DNA of 64,000 bases, taken from Sphaerolaimus hirsutus (lineage: Eukaryota > Nematoda > Chromadorea > Monhysterida > Sphaerolaimidae). Shown in pieces: positions 30,378 through 42,300 of the stretch. Position 1 is the stretch's first letter, and the number at the start of each line of letters is the position of its first letter. The DNA is taken from positions 26,724,794 to 26,788,793 of the forward strand of contig OZ038450.1 in the NCBI GenBank assembly GCA_964036195.1, given 5' to 3'. A program made the translations under genes and the position numbers. Under the pieces are notes generated by a model. The model saw only the letters and a program-made list of their open reading frames with translations. It was not told where the DNA came from and did not search any database.

Positions 30378-30922
30378 CAGAGTTGTTAAAAGTACTGAAC
30401 TTTTTGAAAGTAAACGTAAATGTAAAGTATTTATTTTTAACTCACAGTTGAGAACTGAAAACGTAAAATATTTTTAAAATACTTCTACACTGCGTAAAAT
30501 ATGCGTAAAATACTCTTTTTTCAGAGAAAAATGTAAAAACGAGTATTTTCACCAGGGAAAACGTAAAAATGGGCATTTTATCAGAGAAAACGTAAAAGTG
30601 GGTATTTACTCTCAGAAAAATAATGTAAAAATCAGTATATTTTTTGATGTTCACTCTAGAATACATCAAAAATGTGTTTTCTCTCCTGATAAGTATTTCT
30701 TAGTAATTTTTTTCTCCTATTTTTGTCACTTTTTGTCTGGAAAAGTGACATTTTCTGTCCCCTTAAAATACGGTTTCTGTACTCGCGTACTTTCAAAAAG
30801 TACTTGAGTAAGTGAGTACCGGACCGGTATTTTTTTCAGGAGGAAACGTAAGCGTATTTACGCAGTACGCGTTTACGCAAATTTCTCAAGTAAACATAAA
30901 TAGGTACGTTTAAACAACTATG
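30378..30922. mobile_element. hAT-type MITE F6-like (GTAAACGTAAA words)
   Basis: The left end is CAGAGTTGTTAAAAG and the right end (inverted) is CATAGTTGTTTAAACG. The interior is rich in AAACGTAAA and GCGTAAAATAC words. The flanks GACTTCTC and CAGAGGAA do not match, so the two ends may belong to different elements. Confidence 0.55.
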
Positions 30923-30987
30923 CAGAGGAACTATCAAAGCAAGGGTATCTGTTTGAGGATTCAGGTTATTATTTAATTACTGCTGAC

Positions 30988-31291
30988 CAGGGTTGGTATT
31001 ATAAAAATTAATTTTAGTAAAATTGTATACAAATTGTAAAAAAATTGTATTTTTTTATATTTTATTCTTCAATTTTCCATCTTATTTTTATTTTATTTGT
31101 GTTTTTTTTGTGCTCGTGACCAGGATAAATTTTTGTAAAATTCTTTTTACTAAAATTGTAGTAAAATTGGATAAAAACTGTATTTTATTTGTATTTTATC
31201 CACATTTCATTTTATTTTACTTTATTTTATTCTTCGATTTTCCATTTTTTTAAATTTTATTTGTATTTTTTTTGAGATTTTGCCAACCCTG
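30988..31291. mobile_element. hAT-type MITE F1, short form
   Basis: The ends are CAGGGTTGGTATTATAAAA and GATTTTGCCAACCCTG. The target duplication CTGCTGAC is perfect (30980-30987 and 31292-31299). The words are TTTTGTAAAATT and TTTTATTTTATT. It is only 304 bp, against about 1 kb for other F1 copies. Confidence 0.93.
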
Positions 31292-31390
31292 CTGCTGACC
31301 AAAGCTGCCCCAGTCATTAGCAAAAATGGTAGCCAGTTCACCCTGATCAGTGTACAACATTTTGCAGGTCCGGGTCATCTGCATCTGGGG

Positions 31391-31702
31391 TAGTGATGTA
31401 AAAGCGCCATGGCGCTGGCGCTTGGCGCTAGCGCAAAAGCAAAAAGCGCCATGGCTCTTTTGGCGCTTAGCACTCTTTAGCTGTGGCGCCATTGGTGCTT
31501 GGCGCTATTTTTGATCCGCGCCAGGAACAAAATTCCTGGCGCTGGCGCTTGGCGCAAGCGCCAAAGCAAAAAGCGCCATGGCGCTTCTGGCGCTTGGCGC
31601 CATTTTCCTCTGGCGCCATTGGCGCTTGGCGCTATGGGTCGGATAGGCGCCATGGCACTTTTGGCGCTTGGCGCCAGAGTTCTGGCGCTTTTCACATCAC
31701 TA
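31391..31702. mobile_element. hAT-type MITE family F4 (GCGCCA words)
   Basis: The ends are TAGTGATGTAAAAGCGCC and GGCGCTTTTCACATCACTA. The target duplication ATCTGGGG is perfect (31383-31390 and 31703-31710). The whole 312 bp is GCGCCATGGCGC and GGCGCTTGGCGC words, giving nested palindromes. Confidence 0.95.
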
Positions 31703-32117
31703 ATCTGGGGGCAATGTAAATAGTAAGAAGAAGCATAGATGCAGGTTGTCCTTGAATAGCAAAAATACTCTTTCTGTACTCGAAAAATTGTTCTGCTGTA
31801 CTCGAAAACTCTTAAAAAGTAAGCGTACAGGTGAGTAAACTCGACGGACTTTATGCCTTACATTTTCTCCTGAGGAAACAATCCGGCGGTGCAATACGTC
31901 ATAAAATTTTTTGTCTAACTCGTTCTTGTGTGAAAGACAGAAAAGATCATCGTTGAAATATTCGATTGATCGATACAATACTGTCGGATCGAAATGGCAC
32001 TTTTCGTTCCTGATTCTAAAGGTTTTTTTTGTTATTTTTTTATCAGATTTTTCGAGGGGTTATTTTTCAAGGGGGAATTTTTCAAGGGGAGAAATCGTTA
32101 TTTCTTAAAAAAATGTT

Positions 32118-32583
32118 TACCATATTTCCTCGAAATACCCCCCGGGAGGTGATTGTTTCATAGTGGTCCCGAGAGGGGGGGGGGGTTAAACGAGGGGGGG
32201 GGGGTAGTTCGAGCGGGGGGGTTATTATTTCACAAGAAATTTTTTGAAATCCCAGTACGAAATTGTCGTCTGAAACGTACGCAGACGTCGAAAAATACAA
32301 CAAAAACCGCCATTTATAAGGTTATGTGGACTAATATTAGTACGTAGATGGTATAAACACTGTTCTAACGTGATTCCGACATTGTTTTAACGTGTGTTCT
32401 GCACTACGCAGAACACAAACTGCAGTATTTGTCATGTACGTTCTCTTTACACTCAATCTGGGGGGGGGGTATTTCGAGGGGGGGTGATTGTTTCATAGTG
32501 GTCTCGAGAGGGGGGGGGGGGGGTCAAACGAGGGGGGCGGTATTTCGAGGGGATGGGGGGGGGTATTTCGAGGAAATACGGTA
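32118..32583. repeat. Fold-back MITE family a, full length
   Basis: The ends are TACCATATTTCCTCGAAATACC and GGTATTTCGAGGAAATACGGTA. G runs of 8 to 12 alternate with TATTTCGAGG words at both sides. The copy at 34619-35073 matches it closely, including the inner CGTTCTAACGTGATTCCGAC section. Confidence 0.88.
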
Positions 32584-32684
32584 TGCATGTTTCTATGAAC
32601 AGATTTTTCAAAATATGTTTTAAAACACACACAATAACATGACATTTCTGTTTAAATTGGACATCACCAATTGATTGCATGCCG

Positions 32685-32785
32685 AAAGGGGGGATTATGC
32701 AAGGGGTGGGCCTTTTTATTGCTCAAATATCTTACAGGGGGAATTATTCAAGACAGGGGGGGGGATTTTTCAAACAAATACAGTA
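32685..32785. repeat. Fold-back MITE family c, partial
   Basis: GGGGATTATGCAAGGGG and GGGGGAATTATTCAAG words end in CAAACAAATACAGTA. The left end is not clear. Confidence 0.55.
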
Positions 32786-32946
32786 AATACAATAACAGCC
32801 AACAATGGCCAAAATACACATTAGATACGGAATCTCATTGAGTTTTCGTGTTTTTGTTTAACACAGAAACACGGAAACTTAACAATTTTGAGAAGAAACA
32901 CAAAGAAACTCAACTGAGTTTTTTTTGGAGAACATAGAAAAACATA

Positions 32947-34269
32947 AGGCCGCGTTTACACAGATTTTTTGTGACGACTCAACATCACTAAAAAGTTCAA
33001 TAAGTTCACTAAAAAGGTCCCATATTCATGGGGAAAAGTGGTTAACTGTATATTCTACCTAGGTGAATATGCATGTCAAATTGCAGAATCATGCTTATAG
33101 CTTAGACCTATATGCGTTTGAAACAATTTTGCTGTTGTCGCTGGCTGTCGGGAGACTGCCCAACAACGGCAGAAATTTTTCAAATGTCTATACCGTAAAT
33201 GCTCCAATAGGGCGACGGTTTATTGTTTTCAGCACATTTTTAGGTCGCATTATTGGAGAGGTCACTTTATTGGAGAGAGTCGTATTGTATTTTTCAAAAA
33301 CTCAACAACTCAACTTTTCATTTAACGCGTATGACCATGACACCATAAAGCAATAGGTAATCACATCAAAGCCACAAAATTCTCAAAATACTTAATATTC
33401 GGGTTCAACAATATCAATTAGCGGCGTCTGAAGATTGCGACATCGTTTTTATTTTTTTTTATTTTTCTTTGGGGTCGGATTATTGGAGAGGGTCGCTTTA
33501 TACTTACACAACGTGCCAAAGGGGGTCGTACTATTGGAGAGGTCGCTTTATTGGAGGGGTGTCGTCCTAATAGAGCATTTACGGTAAGTGTAAGGTACAA
33601 GCACGACTCTGCAATTTGACATGTATCGGGTGGCCCACATCAGGTGCACGGTTTCAATTGGCTCCCAACACGTCAATATTGAATGAAAACTGCTCAATTT
33701 TGTATGTCGGTAGAAAAATGTACCCCATTGGTTGTGTTAAGTGCACGGTTCCACTTTACAAAAATTCATGTTGGAACGTGAAACACAGTTCTGTACGTGT
33801 TTGAACTGTCGAACGAGCTTCAATTGTCTACCAAATCACCAATTCTTCAAAAAATAGCCCAAATTTGGCATGGCAGTAGATAAATGTTCCCTATTTAGTA
33901 TGTTAAGCGCACACATTCATATCACCAGATTTGTCACATTTATCACATCATATGCAAAAAACGTGACTCCACAGGACCACCTAAATTGGGACTGTTTTCA
34001 CCATGTGAATATGAAACTGTGCACTTAACATAACAAATGGGGTACATTTTTCTACCCTCATACCAAACTTCAGCCATTTCCATCCAAAATTGACGTGCTG
34101 GGAGCCAATTGAAACCGTGCAGCTGACGTGGGCCACCCTGTATATTCGCCTAGGTAAATAGAATGTACTATTGACCACTTTTTCTCATGAATTTGGAACC
34201 TTTTTACTCAACTTATTGAACTTTTTAGTGATGTCGAGTCATCACAAAAAATCTGTGTAAACGCGGCCT
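32947..34269. mobile_element. Long inverted-repeat element (AGGCCGCGTTTACACAG ends)
   Basis: The ends are AGGCCGCGTTTACACAG and CTGTGTAAACGCGGCCT, followed by long arms of about 300 bp. The left arm is split by a family-d MITE (33191-33596): its inner half resumes at about 33620 (CACGGTTTCAATTGGCTCCC) and pairs with 34010-34140. No target duplication was recognised and there is no coding capacity. Confidence 0.8.
33191..33596. repeat. Fold-back MITE family d (GTCGCTTTATTGGAG words)
   Basis: The inverted ends are TACCGTAAATGCTCCAATAG and CTAATAGAGCATTTACGGTA, with GGTCGCTTTATTGGAGAG words. It is nested in the long inverted-repeat element at 32947-34269. Confidence 0.85.
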
Positions 34270-34454
34270 AAATGTTTTGTGTTTAATGTTTTTTTTCAGG
34301 CACATGATTTGAACTGAACAATGCGAGTGTGTGCATTCATAAGGTACCAATGGCTATGCATGCATGTATAGTGTGTAAATAAATACATACTTAAAGTATC
34401 CAAGTTTTAACGATGACATAAGTATCCATCCAGACATGAATACTTTATATCATT

Positions 34455-34560
34455 GAATAACAACACCTCCCCACCCTTGAACAACTCTCCCCCTGATGGC
34501 CAGGTGAGGAAGAAATAACCCCCCCCCCCCCACCCTTGAGTAACTCCGACCTCTGTGTAT
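34455..34560. repeat. Fold-back MITE family c, degenerate
   Basis: It has CCCACCCTTGAACAACTC and CCCACCCTTGAGTAACTCC words, with no clear ends. Confidence 0.45.
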
Positions 34561-34618
34561 TTTATGTGTATCCACAATGTGTATTTGAATGATTCAAATT
34601 CCGATCAGCATTCCTGAA

Positions 34619-35073
34619 TACCGTATTTCCTCGAAATACCCCCCGGGGGGTGATTGTTTCATAGTGGTCCCGAGAGGGGGGGGGTCAAACGAGGGGGGGG
34701 GGGTATTTCGAGGGGGGGGGTTATTATTTCACAAGAAAATTTTTGAAAACCAAGTACGAAATTGTCGTCTGAAACGTACGCAGACGTCGAAAAATGATAC
34801 AAAAACCGCCATTTATAAGGTTCTGTAGAATAATATTAGTATGTAGATGGTATGTACACTGTTCTAACGTGATTCCGACATTGTTTTAACGTGTGTTCTG
34901 CACTACGCAGAACACAAACTGCCATATTTGTGATGTACGTTCTCTTTACACTCAATTTGGGGGGGGGGGTATTTCGAGGGGGGGGTGATTGTTTCATAGT
35001 GGTCTCGAGAGGGGGGGGGTCAAACGAGGGGGGGGGTATTTCGAGGGGGGGGGTATTTCGAGGAAATACGGTA
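34619..35073. repeat. Fold-back MITE family a, full length
   Basis: The ends are TACCGTATTTCCTCGAAATACC and GGTATTTCGAGGAAATACGGTA. It has the same internal order as 32118-32583, with G runs of 7 to 11. Confidence 0.88.
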
Positions 35074-35175
35074 TCTTGTTTTTGTTGTTGTTGAACTGTT
35101 AAATACCTAAATTGCACGAGTTGATGGGATCCATTCATATTTACAATAAATTAACTGCAAGTTCTTAAGAAAAAT

Positions 35176-35280
35176 TACTCCCCACTTGAATAACACCCCT
35201 TGAATAACTCCCACCATGAAAACTTCTGACAAAATAATGACTCCCTGGGGTCTTATTGGAGTATATACAATAAGTTTTTT
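35176..35280. repeat. Fold-back MITE family c, degenerate
   Basis: It has CCCCACTTGAATAACACCCC and CTGGGGTCTTATTGGAGTATA. It ends close to the left breakpoint of duplication copy 2. Confidence 0.5.
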
Positions 35281-35340
35281 GACATATGAATGAATATGCA
35301 GATGCTATGTGGGGTCTAAACATGTGCAAAACTTTTATTT

Positions 35341-35440
35341 ACCGTGTTTCCTCGAAATACCCCAGGGGGTTTATTTTATCACAGTGTGAATTTTGAGGGG
35401 GAATTTTTCGAGGGGGGGGGTAGTATTTCGCCAAAATTTT
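35341..35440. repeat. Fold-back MITE family a, partial (copy 2)
   Basis: This is the copy 2 equivalent of 111-205, with a longer G run. The stretches 35905-36740 and 36853-37187 are duplicated AT-rich DNA without a supported gene. Confidence 0.7.
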
Positions 35441-35502
35441 GTTGACTGCCAGTATTAATAACGTATGCAGACGTAGAAAAATGCCACAAAAACCACTATG
35501 AA

Positions 35503-35904
35503 TACCGTATTTTTTCTAATAGAACGGCATACCTCCAATAGAACGGCAGGTTTTGGCACGTTTTTGCGGTCATGAAAACAATAGAATGACAGCCTCCAAT
35601 TGAACGGCACCTCCAATAGAACGGCAGGTAGAAATTATGTTGCGAGTGTGGCAAAACACAAAAATAAACCAAAAGATGGATGGTGAGAACATTCAAAGCA
35701 TTCAAACATGTGTTAAATCTAAAATTGAGCCCCTCATTAAAATATACTGCCAAAGCTTCATTCAACAATAAGGCTAGGTATGTTGAAATGAGAAATATGA
35801 GAAACAATTGGTGAAAAAATAGAACGCAGCCTGCAATAGAACGGCAGGTAAAAAAGTTGACGAAAAAAATAGAACGGCGCACTTCAATTAGAAGAAATAC
35901 GGTA
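35503..35904. repeat. Fold-back MITE family b (intact only in copy 2)
   Basis: The ends are TACCGTATTTTTTCTAATAG and TTAGAAGAAATACGGTA, with CTCCAATAGAACGGCA words at both sides. Copy 1 has only GAATAGGTAACAG at the matching spot (about 265), which looks like a deletion remnant. The 128-codon minus frame across it is a shadow. Confidence 0.8.
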
Positions 35905-37468
35905 ACAGTTTACAGCCCTATATATGTATGTAGATGGTAACATTATAAACATAGTTCTAACGCAGGATTTCGAGGGGGGGGGGTTATCAGAAAATCAGAA
36001 ATTTATTAGAAAACTGGAGTTTTTAGAAAAAAACAATAACACTGAAATGAAACACAGAAACTCAAATTTTTTCATGTAAAAAACCCCTCAAAACACACAT
36101 TCATCATTGAAAAACTCAAAATGCAGAAAGTGTTTTTTGAGAACTTACCCATCGTTGATAACAGCACCTCACGTTATAAAACACATACCATATGTGCATA
36201 TTAGGTGTTTCACATCATCACAGCAAAGGTCACACATCCAATCATTAAGGCCATGTTCCCTATTCATTATGCAACGTTCCGGTGGATTTAGGTTGTTTGG
36301 CTCCTCTGTTAGAATGGGAAAGTTTAAGTTGCCTGTTGTTGAAATGTTGTACGCAGGTCATGTTGCAATATTTTGTCCTTTATTTTTGCCATTTTTTTCT
36401 TTTAGACACATAATTTTTTCGCCATTTTTGAAACTCTCATATGATTGATACCATTGACGAATCGGTTGTCTTTAAAGTAGCAATTCGTGAAGTGCACATC
36501 ACAATCCCTTGCAGCATAATTTGCATGGTTTTTGAAATGCCGTGAAGTGTTTGGGATGCAGTGAAGTGGCTTCACGCCAAAACTGCGAGTCTGCTAAACA
36601 CTTCACGACAATTCGCCGCGTATCACACACCCATTTTTGCAGTGTTGGTCTATACCCATTTTTAAATTGCTATTTCAATTGAAGAAATGATAAGCAGCGT
36701 AACCAAAATAATGTTTTTCAGCGCTAACATTATTGATTATCATATTTCCTTGAAATACCGCCAGGGGGTTTATTATTTCACCAGCAAATTTTTAAGGGGG
36801 ATGGTTAAGTCGAGGGGGGCTTTTTCAAGGGGTGGTTTATTTTTTCGCAAAAAAAATTGTAAAGGATCATAGTAAAACCATAAATTATCGATTTCTGCAA
36901 CAGCCCTCCAATAAAGGGAAGGCGCTAGTGATGGAAAAAGCGCCAGAGTTTCGGCGCCAAGCGTCAATGGCGCCAGAGCGTTTTAGCGCCAAGCGCTTTC
37001 ACTAGCATCGATGTTATTGCATGAATTGTGGAACTTCGACCCTATTCAATCAATATATTGATCATCCGTGTTACTAAATATTCTGATGAAACCCCCTTGA
37101 AAAAGTCCCCCCTCAAAAAATTCTCAAAAAAAACCCTGGAGACTTGTTTGAGAATAGACGGTATGTGGACAGTTTATTCGTTGAACCCAGGGTTGGCAAA
37201 ATCTCAGAAAAAATAAAAATAAAATAAAAATAAAATGGAATATTCAAGAATAAAATACAATAAAATGGAAACTTTAAGAATAAAAAAAAAATTGTATAAA
37301 AATTTGAATTTTTGTAATTTTTTTATTAAAATTGTATAAAATTTGTATTTTTGTAAAATTGTATAAAAATTCATATTTTTTGCAAAATTTTATCTCGTTG
37401 CTTGAGTTTCTACCTGTTTATTCATGGATCTGGGAGCAGTCCTAAGTGTAAAGTGTCAAATGTCATGT

Positions 37469-37475
37469 AAAATGT
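37469..37475. other. Target site of the Gypsy-like insertion
   Basis: AAAATGT is present once in copy 1 (1763-1769) and twice in copy 2 (37469-37475 and 42689-42695). Five to seven base pairs can be read as duplicated; some may be microhomology. Confidence 0.75.
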
Positions 37476-38385
37476 TGAGATTGTCGCAGACACTCCGGAT
37501 AACTACCCTGAATTCGAAAATGACGACAAATACAACACCTACTGCACCGAGTTCAAACATCGCTTGGCAAAGATGTTTGACGAAAATCCTGGTCAGTTTT
37601 CATGATGGGAAAAGTCACCAAATGTCAGAAAACATTTCCCAAATATACAGAAACAGTCGATCACCGCGTTGGGAACTTTTTCAACGAAGTTTTTGAGCAG
37701 CCCATCGAATCAGACTAAGAAAAACAAAGTGATGATGACTTCTGATCATTTTACTGATACCACTAACGGAAAAGTGATGTTTTCTGATGTGAAAGACACT
37801 TCCTTGTGTGCTTGGTCAACTGTTGGTAAAAATCAAAATCTGTGTATTCGGCTTGCACCAGCTAACGGTCCACAAATACATGCAACAATCAACATTGAAA
37901 ACATTCCTTGTAGGGCCTTGATTGATTCAGGGTGCACGAGATCACTTATTCCGCTTAAATTTTTGGAAAAATTATCTGTCGAATTAAAAGTGGATTTGAC
38001 ATCATATCTTCAACCTTCAACGGTAACATTACATATGGTCAGCGGTGAAACAAAAAGTGGCGCATTGAAAACTATACAATTGCACATCGAACATACTTCG
38101 CCAATCGATCAAATTTCGCGTAAAGTTTTGACTACTTTCCTAGTAAACACAGTTGAAGGGGCTTTAGATGAAATATTATTGGGGACAGATGTCATGCCCT
38201 TTCTAAAATTATCATGGCTTATCCCTCTGGCTCTTGAAAAAGATTGTCAAGCTAATTTACCAGAGGATACAGAATGTTCAAAAAAAGTTTTGGAAAATGA
38301 GAATAATTTTAAGGTTTTAGTTTCAGAAAAATTAAAAGCTACTAAGTCAATATTCATCCCTTCGAAATCTATGTATGCATTGCAA
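37476..38385 (+). pseudogene. Gypsy-like Gag C-terminus and retropepsin, truncated
   Basis: The plus-strand frame begins VEIVADTPDNYPEF at the insertion edge, meets an in-frame TGA at 37603, and then stays open through a retroviral-type aspartic protease. The active site is ALIDSGCTRSL near 37920, and FLVNTVEGALDEILLGTD lies further on. It breaks off at SMYALQ (38385), where the minus-strand Pol continues the same protein from a second, inverted copy of the last 66 or so codons. It would cleave the element's polyprotein if complete. The start of Gag is absent, so this copy is not functional. Confidence 0.8.
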
Positions 38386-39179
38386 CGACTGAGTCGAAAG
38401 AAAATACAAGCGCTGACGTCGAGCCGTCACGGCTGCGCATCACCGTCGGAAATGTTGTTGTTCCACCACCTCAGGTCGAAAAATTCAATATTTAAGATTT
38501 CTAGGAACAAAAATATATTTTTGTCAATTCCATTTACTGTAGGTTGAAAAATCGGTGGAAGAAAATGTCCCAACTTCTGTGGCGTCTATTCCACCGAACA
38601 TGGACATGGTGACAATTCCGCGCGCCGATTTGCAGGCCAAAAATGAGGTCATTTTTGGTCAATCTCAATTATTTTTTGAATAAACATAATCATTTTGGAT
38701 ATATTTTTCATTAAGTGTGGTTATGCCATTTGCAGCTGATCGACACTTTGACCGAAAAAGTGCAGACGCTGACGCGTCATATCAAGTTGACGCATGCGTT
38801 CCAAGTCGATGCCAAAGCATCGGCTTTGGTTGCAAAGGGCAAAACCACGGCGTTCACAAAGTTGCAGGGCGATGTCACTGAGTTGACCAATGCCCATGAA
38901 AAAACTGTCGCTCTGGTGGACAAACACAACGTAGAGCATCTGGAGTCGGTGCGACGCATCGACGTCATCATTGAGCATGTCACAACCGCCCTGGAACGTT
39001 TGGACGCCATCGACGATAGGGTCGCCACCCTCGAAGACTCAGAGGAGGGGTCAAGCAGCTCGGGAAGCAGCACGCATATCGACAAACCCACCACCCCAGC
39101 TTCTCAGACGGCTATGGCAGACGACGTTGGCAACATGGAGTGTGATCAGGATCCAGAGGGTTTCTTGAACACAGAATGA
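38346..39179 (+). CDS. Coiled-coil protein gene piece, three exons, inside the insertion
   Basis: Three plus-strand blocks join in phase 0: up to 38474 (ends VVVPPPQ), 38543-38647 (VEKSVEENVP to ADLQAKNE) and 38736-39179 (LIDTLTEKVQTLTRH to the stop). Introns of 68 and 88 bp have GT-AG ends: CCTCAG before GTCGAA, TTTACTGTAG; AATGAG before GTCATT, TTTGCAG. The last exon is GC-richer than its surroundings, predicts a coiled coil (about 90 residues), and ends in a Ser/Thr/acidic tail finishing EGFLNTE. The 5' end is missing, replaced by the protease fragment. I do not recognise the family. Intact introns mean it was not copied from its own spliced mRNA. Confidence 0.6.
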
Positions 39180-39310
39180 GTAAAAAATGATTTGGAAAAA
39201 AGGGAATTTGTTAGATCTGTTGAAATGTGAACTTTTAGTTTTCCTCTTGAATTGAATTTATTGCCCACTTGGGGCCGATTAAACTAGTAAATATATTTAA
39301 TTTATTCTAT

Positions 39311-42300
39311 TTATTGGGAAGAGTCAAATTTAGCTAGTTTCCAGGTATGTCGCTGGGGCACCGAAATTAGTGTGTCATCCCGGTCACTTTTTATAATCAA
39401 ATTTGGAGTATTAACTTCATGAACAATGTATGGGCCAGAAAAACGAGGTGTCATTTTTTCTGAATTTACATTTTTAATCATTACTGAATCACCCTCATGT
39501 ATTATGACTGCATTTCGTTCATCGAAATATCGTTTATACTTCAAACGATTAGTGTCACTGCGATTTTGAGCAAGAATACGTGAAAGTTGTGGATCCAAAG
39601 TTTTGGCAGCAGTGTAAAACAAATTCCAATGAGGTAAATGTCCAAAAACTAAGAAAAATGGACAACAACCGGTAACTTTGTTCATGGCCATGTTATGTTT
39701 TAACAGGGCCATCGGTAAAATGTCTTTCCAATGAAATTTAGGATAATCTGATTGACAAATTGACATCATGGCGCGCACTTGTCTATTTGTGCGTTCCACC
39801 AGGCTGTTGGCCTGGGGGTTGCGCGGTAAAATCGGTTTGTGATGAACGCCAAAGTTTTTGCACAGAGTAATAATTTCAGAATTACAAAATTCTGTTCCCC
39901 GATCGGAAATTATTACTCGGGGTGCCCCATACACCATGAAAATATGTTTAAACAATGCCTTTGACACAGCAGTAGCGTGTAAAGAACTGAGTGGTACAGC
40001 GATTGCATACCTAGTTAATGAATCAACTACTACTAATATTTTTGATTTTTTATCACCTGGATTTAATTGCATGCTGTCAATATGTAAAATTTCAAAAGGT
40101 TGCGATGGAGTTGGCACCATCCCAAGAGGTGCTGGATGAAGACGATGTGGTTTATGTGACATGCAATGTGTGCATCGACGACAAAAGTCTAAAATATCAT
40201 CTTTCATTCCCGGCCAGGCAAAATATTCACATAATAAATGTAAAGTGCGTTCTTGGCCCCCATGGCTTGCATATACGCCCATATGAGCTTGACTCAAACA
40301 TGCGTACTGCCAGGCTTTGGGCGGCCATATTGAAAAATGTAAAGATGAAATGGGTGCCTTGAAATACAACACGCCATCAATTAGCAACGCATCAGAAAAA
40401 TGTAAAGTGCCATTTTTTAAAGAAATTATAATGTGGGATAGTTCTGAATCGGCTTGTTGTATTTCGCGCCAATTTATTGAAAATTCATCAGGTTTAGACA
40501 CCATATTTGTTGTAGTGGCGGCCATACCCTTGATGATTTCGGTCGGACCGACCAAATCATCCTCAAAAATTGGCTCATGGATCGGGTTTCGTGACAATGC
40601 ATCAGCCACTTGATTCATGGAACCGGGTTTATGTTTGAAAGTGGTCACCCGATCCTGAATAAACATTGCCCATCTTTCTAATTTACTGTGGGCCGATGAC
40701 CTGAGCACCTGGTGTATACCTGAGTTGTCTGTGTAAACAGTCAATTTTTGACCCTCGACATAATCGGCCAAACGCCGAATCGCCCAGCAAATACATAATG
40801 CCTCAAGTTCTGCTGCAGAATATTTAGTGTGAGGGTGAGATAACCGTTTTGAAATAAAAGAAATTGGATGTATTTTGCCATCGTCTCCTTGTTGTGAAAG
40901 GACTGCGCCTAAACCAATTGAACTTGCATCACACTCTAAAATAAACCCACGATCGTCATGATAAGTAGGATGAGAAAGAACGGGTGGACTACTAATGAAA
41001 TGTTTCAATAAATCCCATGCTGTCAACATTTCATCTGTCCATTCAAATGGCGTAGAACCATGCTTTGGAAATACGCCAGAAAGCGCAGTGTATAAGGGAG
41101 CTGACACGGCACTAAAATTTGGAATGAAATGACTATAATATACACATTTTCCCAAAAAACGGCGTAAATCTTGTTTTGTATGAACTTTGGGTTGATCAGT
41201 CATCGCCGCCACTCTCGATGGCGTTGGTGAAATACCGTGGGCTGAAATTTGATGCCCCAAATATTTTAATTCTGAAGTGAATAAATTACATTTTGCTGGT
41301 TGCATTTTAAGATTTGCCCATCGTAACCTTTCGAATAAACGGGTTAGATGGATCAAATGTTCGGGGATGGTTTGGCTACAACATAAAATATCATCAATAT
41401 AAATTTTACACCAGGATTTTGATGGATTTTCGTTCAATCCACTCACCATAGCGTTCATCATACGCTGGAAAGTTGCTCCAGCGTTTACTGTACCGAACGG
41501 TAAACGAGTGTAGCGGTACTGACCTAAACTACACACAAAAGAAGTACGTTCACGGGTGTCTTCATCGGCTAATGCGACATTATAATACCCGTGGCGGATG
41601 TCGATCGCTGAAAATATTTTATTTCCCGCCAATTCGGCCAATAATTCCCCAATTCGTGGTAATGGGTATGAATCAATTTTTGTGATTAAATTAACAAGTT
41701 TAAAATCAACACAGAATCTGAAATTATCAGTACCTTTGGGAGCAATCGTAATGGGGCTTGCCCACGGCCCATCAGATGGCTCTATAATACCTTCTTTGAG
41801 CATTGCAGAAATTGCTTTATGTATAAAAGCTCGTTTTCGTAAAGGTTCATACCGCACAGATTGTTTTATGGGTGGATGGTTTGGATCAGTAATAATTTTA
41901 TGTGTAACCAAACCAGTTTTTCCGACATCATACTCATGACATGCAAACACATCATGAAAATCAAATAAAAGTTTCTCAAAACTCTTTTGTGTTTTTGAAT
42001 CAAGGTCAATTCTGCTTTTGGACGGTAAATTTTCTAAAATAAATTTGAAATGTTGTAGTTGTGTTTTTGGTACTGGAGGTTCGCTGTTTACATCAACAGC
42101 ATCGTAAACAGACTGTGGAGGTGTCGGCAAAGCTATAGCTTTTCCAGCTACCCCCGAATTTGCCCTATCACGATAAATGCCAAATAATGCCATTGTCGGA
42201 TCATCTTTAAGAACATTGTGAAAACTTTTTCCCTGTTGAAATAAACATGAATTGCGATACACCTCACAGGAGGCCACAATGGCTCCCTGTGACACCCGGA

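Larger units (their letters stand above)
25438..35294. other. Unique spacer between duplicate copies
   Basis: This 9.9 kb block is not part of the duplicated unit. It is mostly nested short transposons, with one small secreted-peptide gene near its left end (26273-26539). About 27000-27300, 29300-29670, 30340-30980 and 31710-32110 hold AT-rich DNA with scattered GTAAACGTA-type words and no gene I can support. Confidence 0.8.

Noticed and set aside
34836-35138. 100-codon minus frame rich in Pro across a family a MITE
   Set aside because: It reads the G-run and GGTATTTCG words on the reverse strand. No independent coding evidence.
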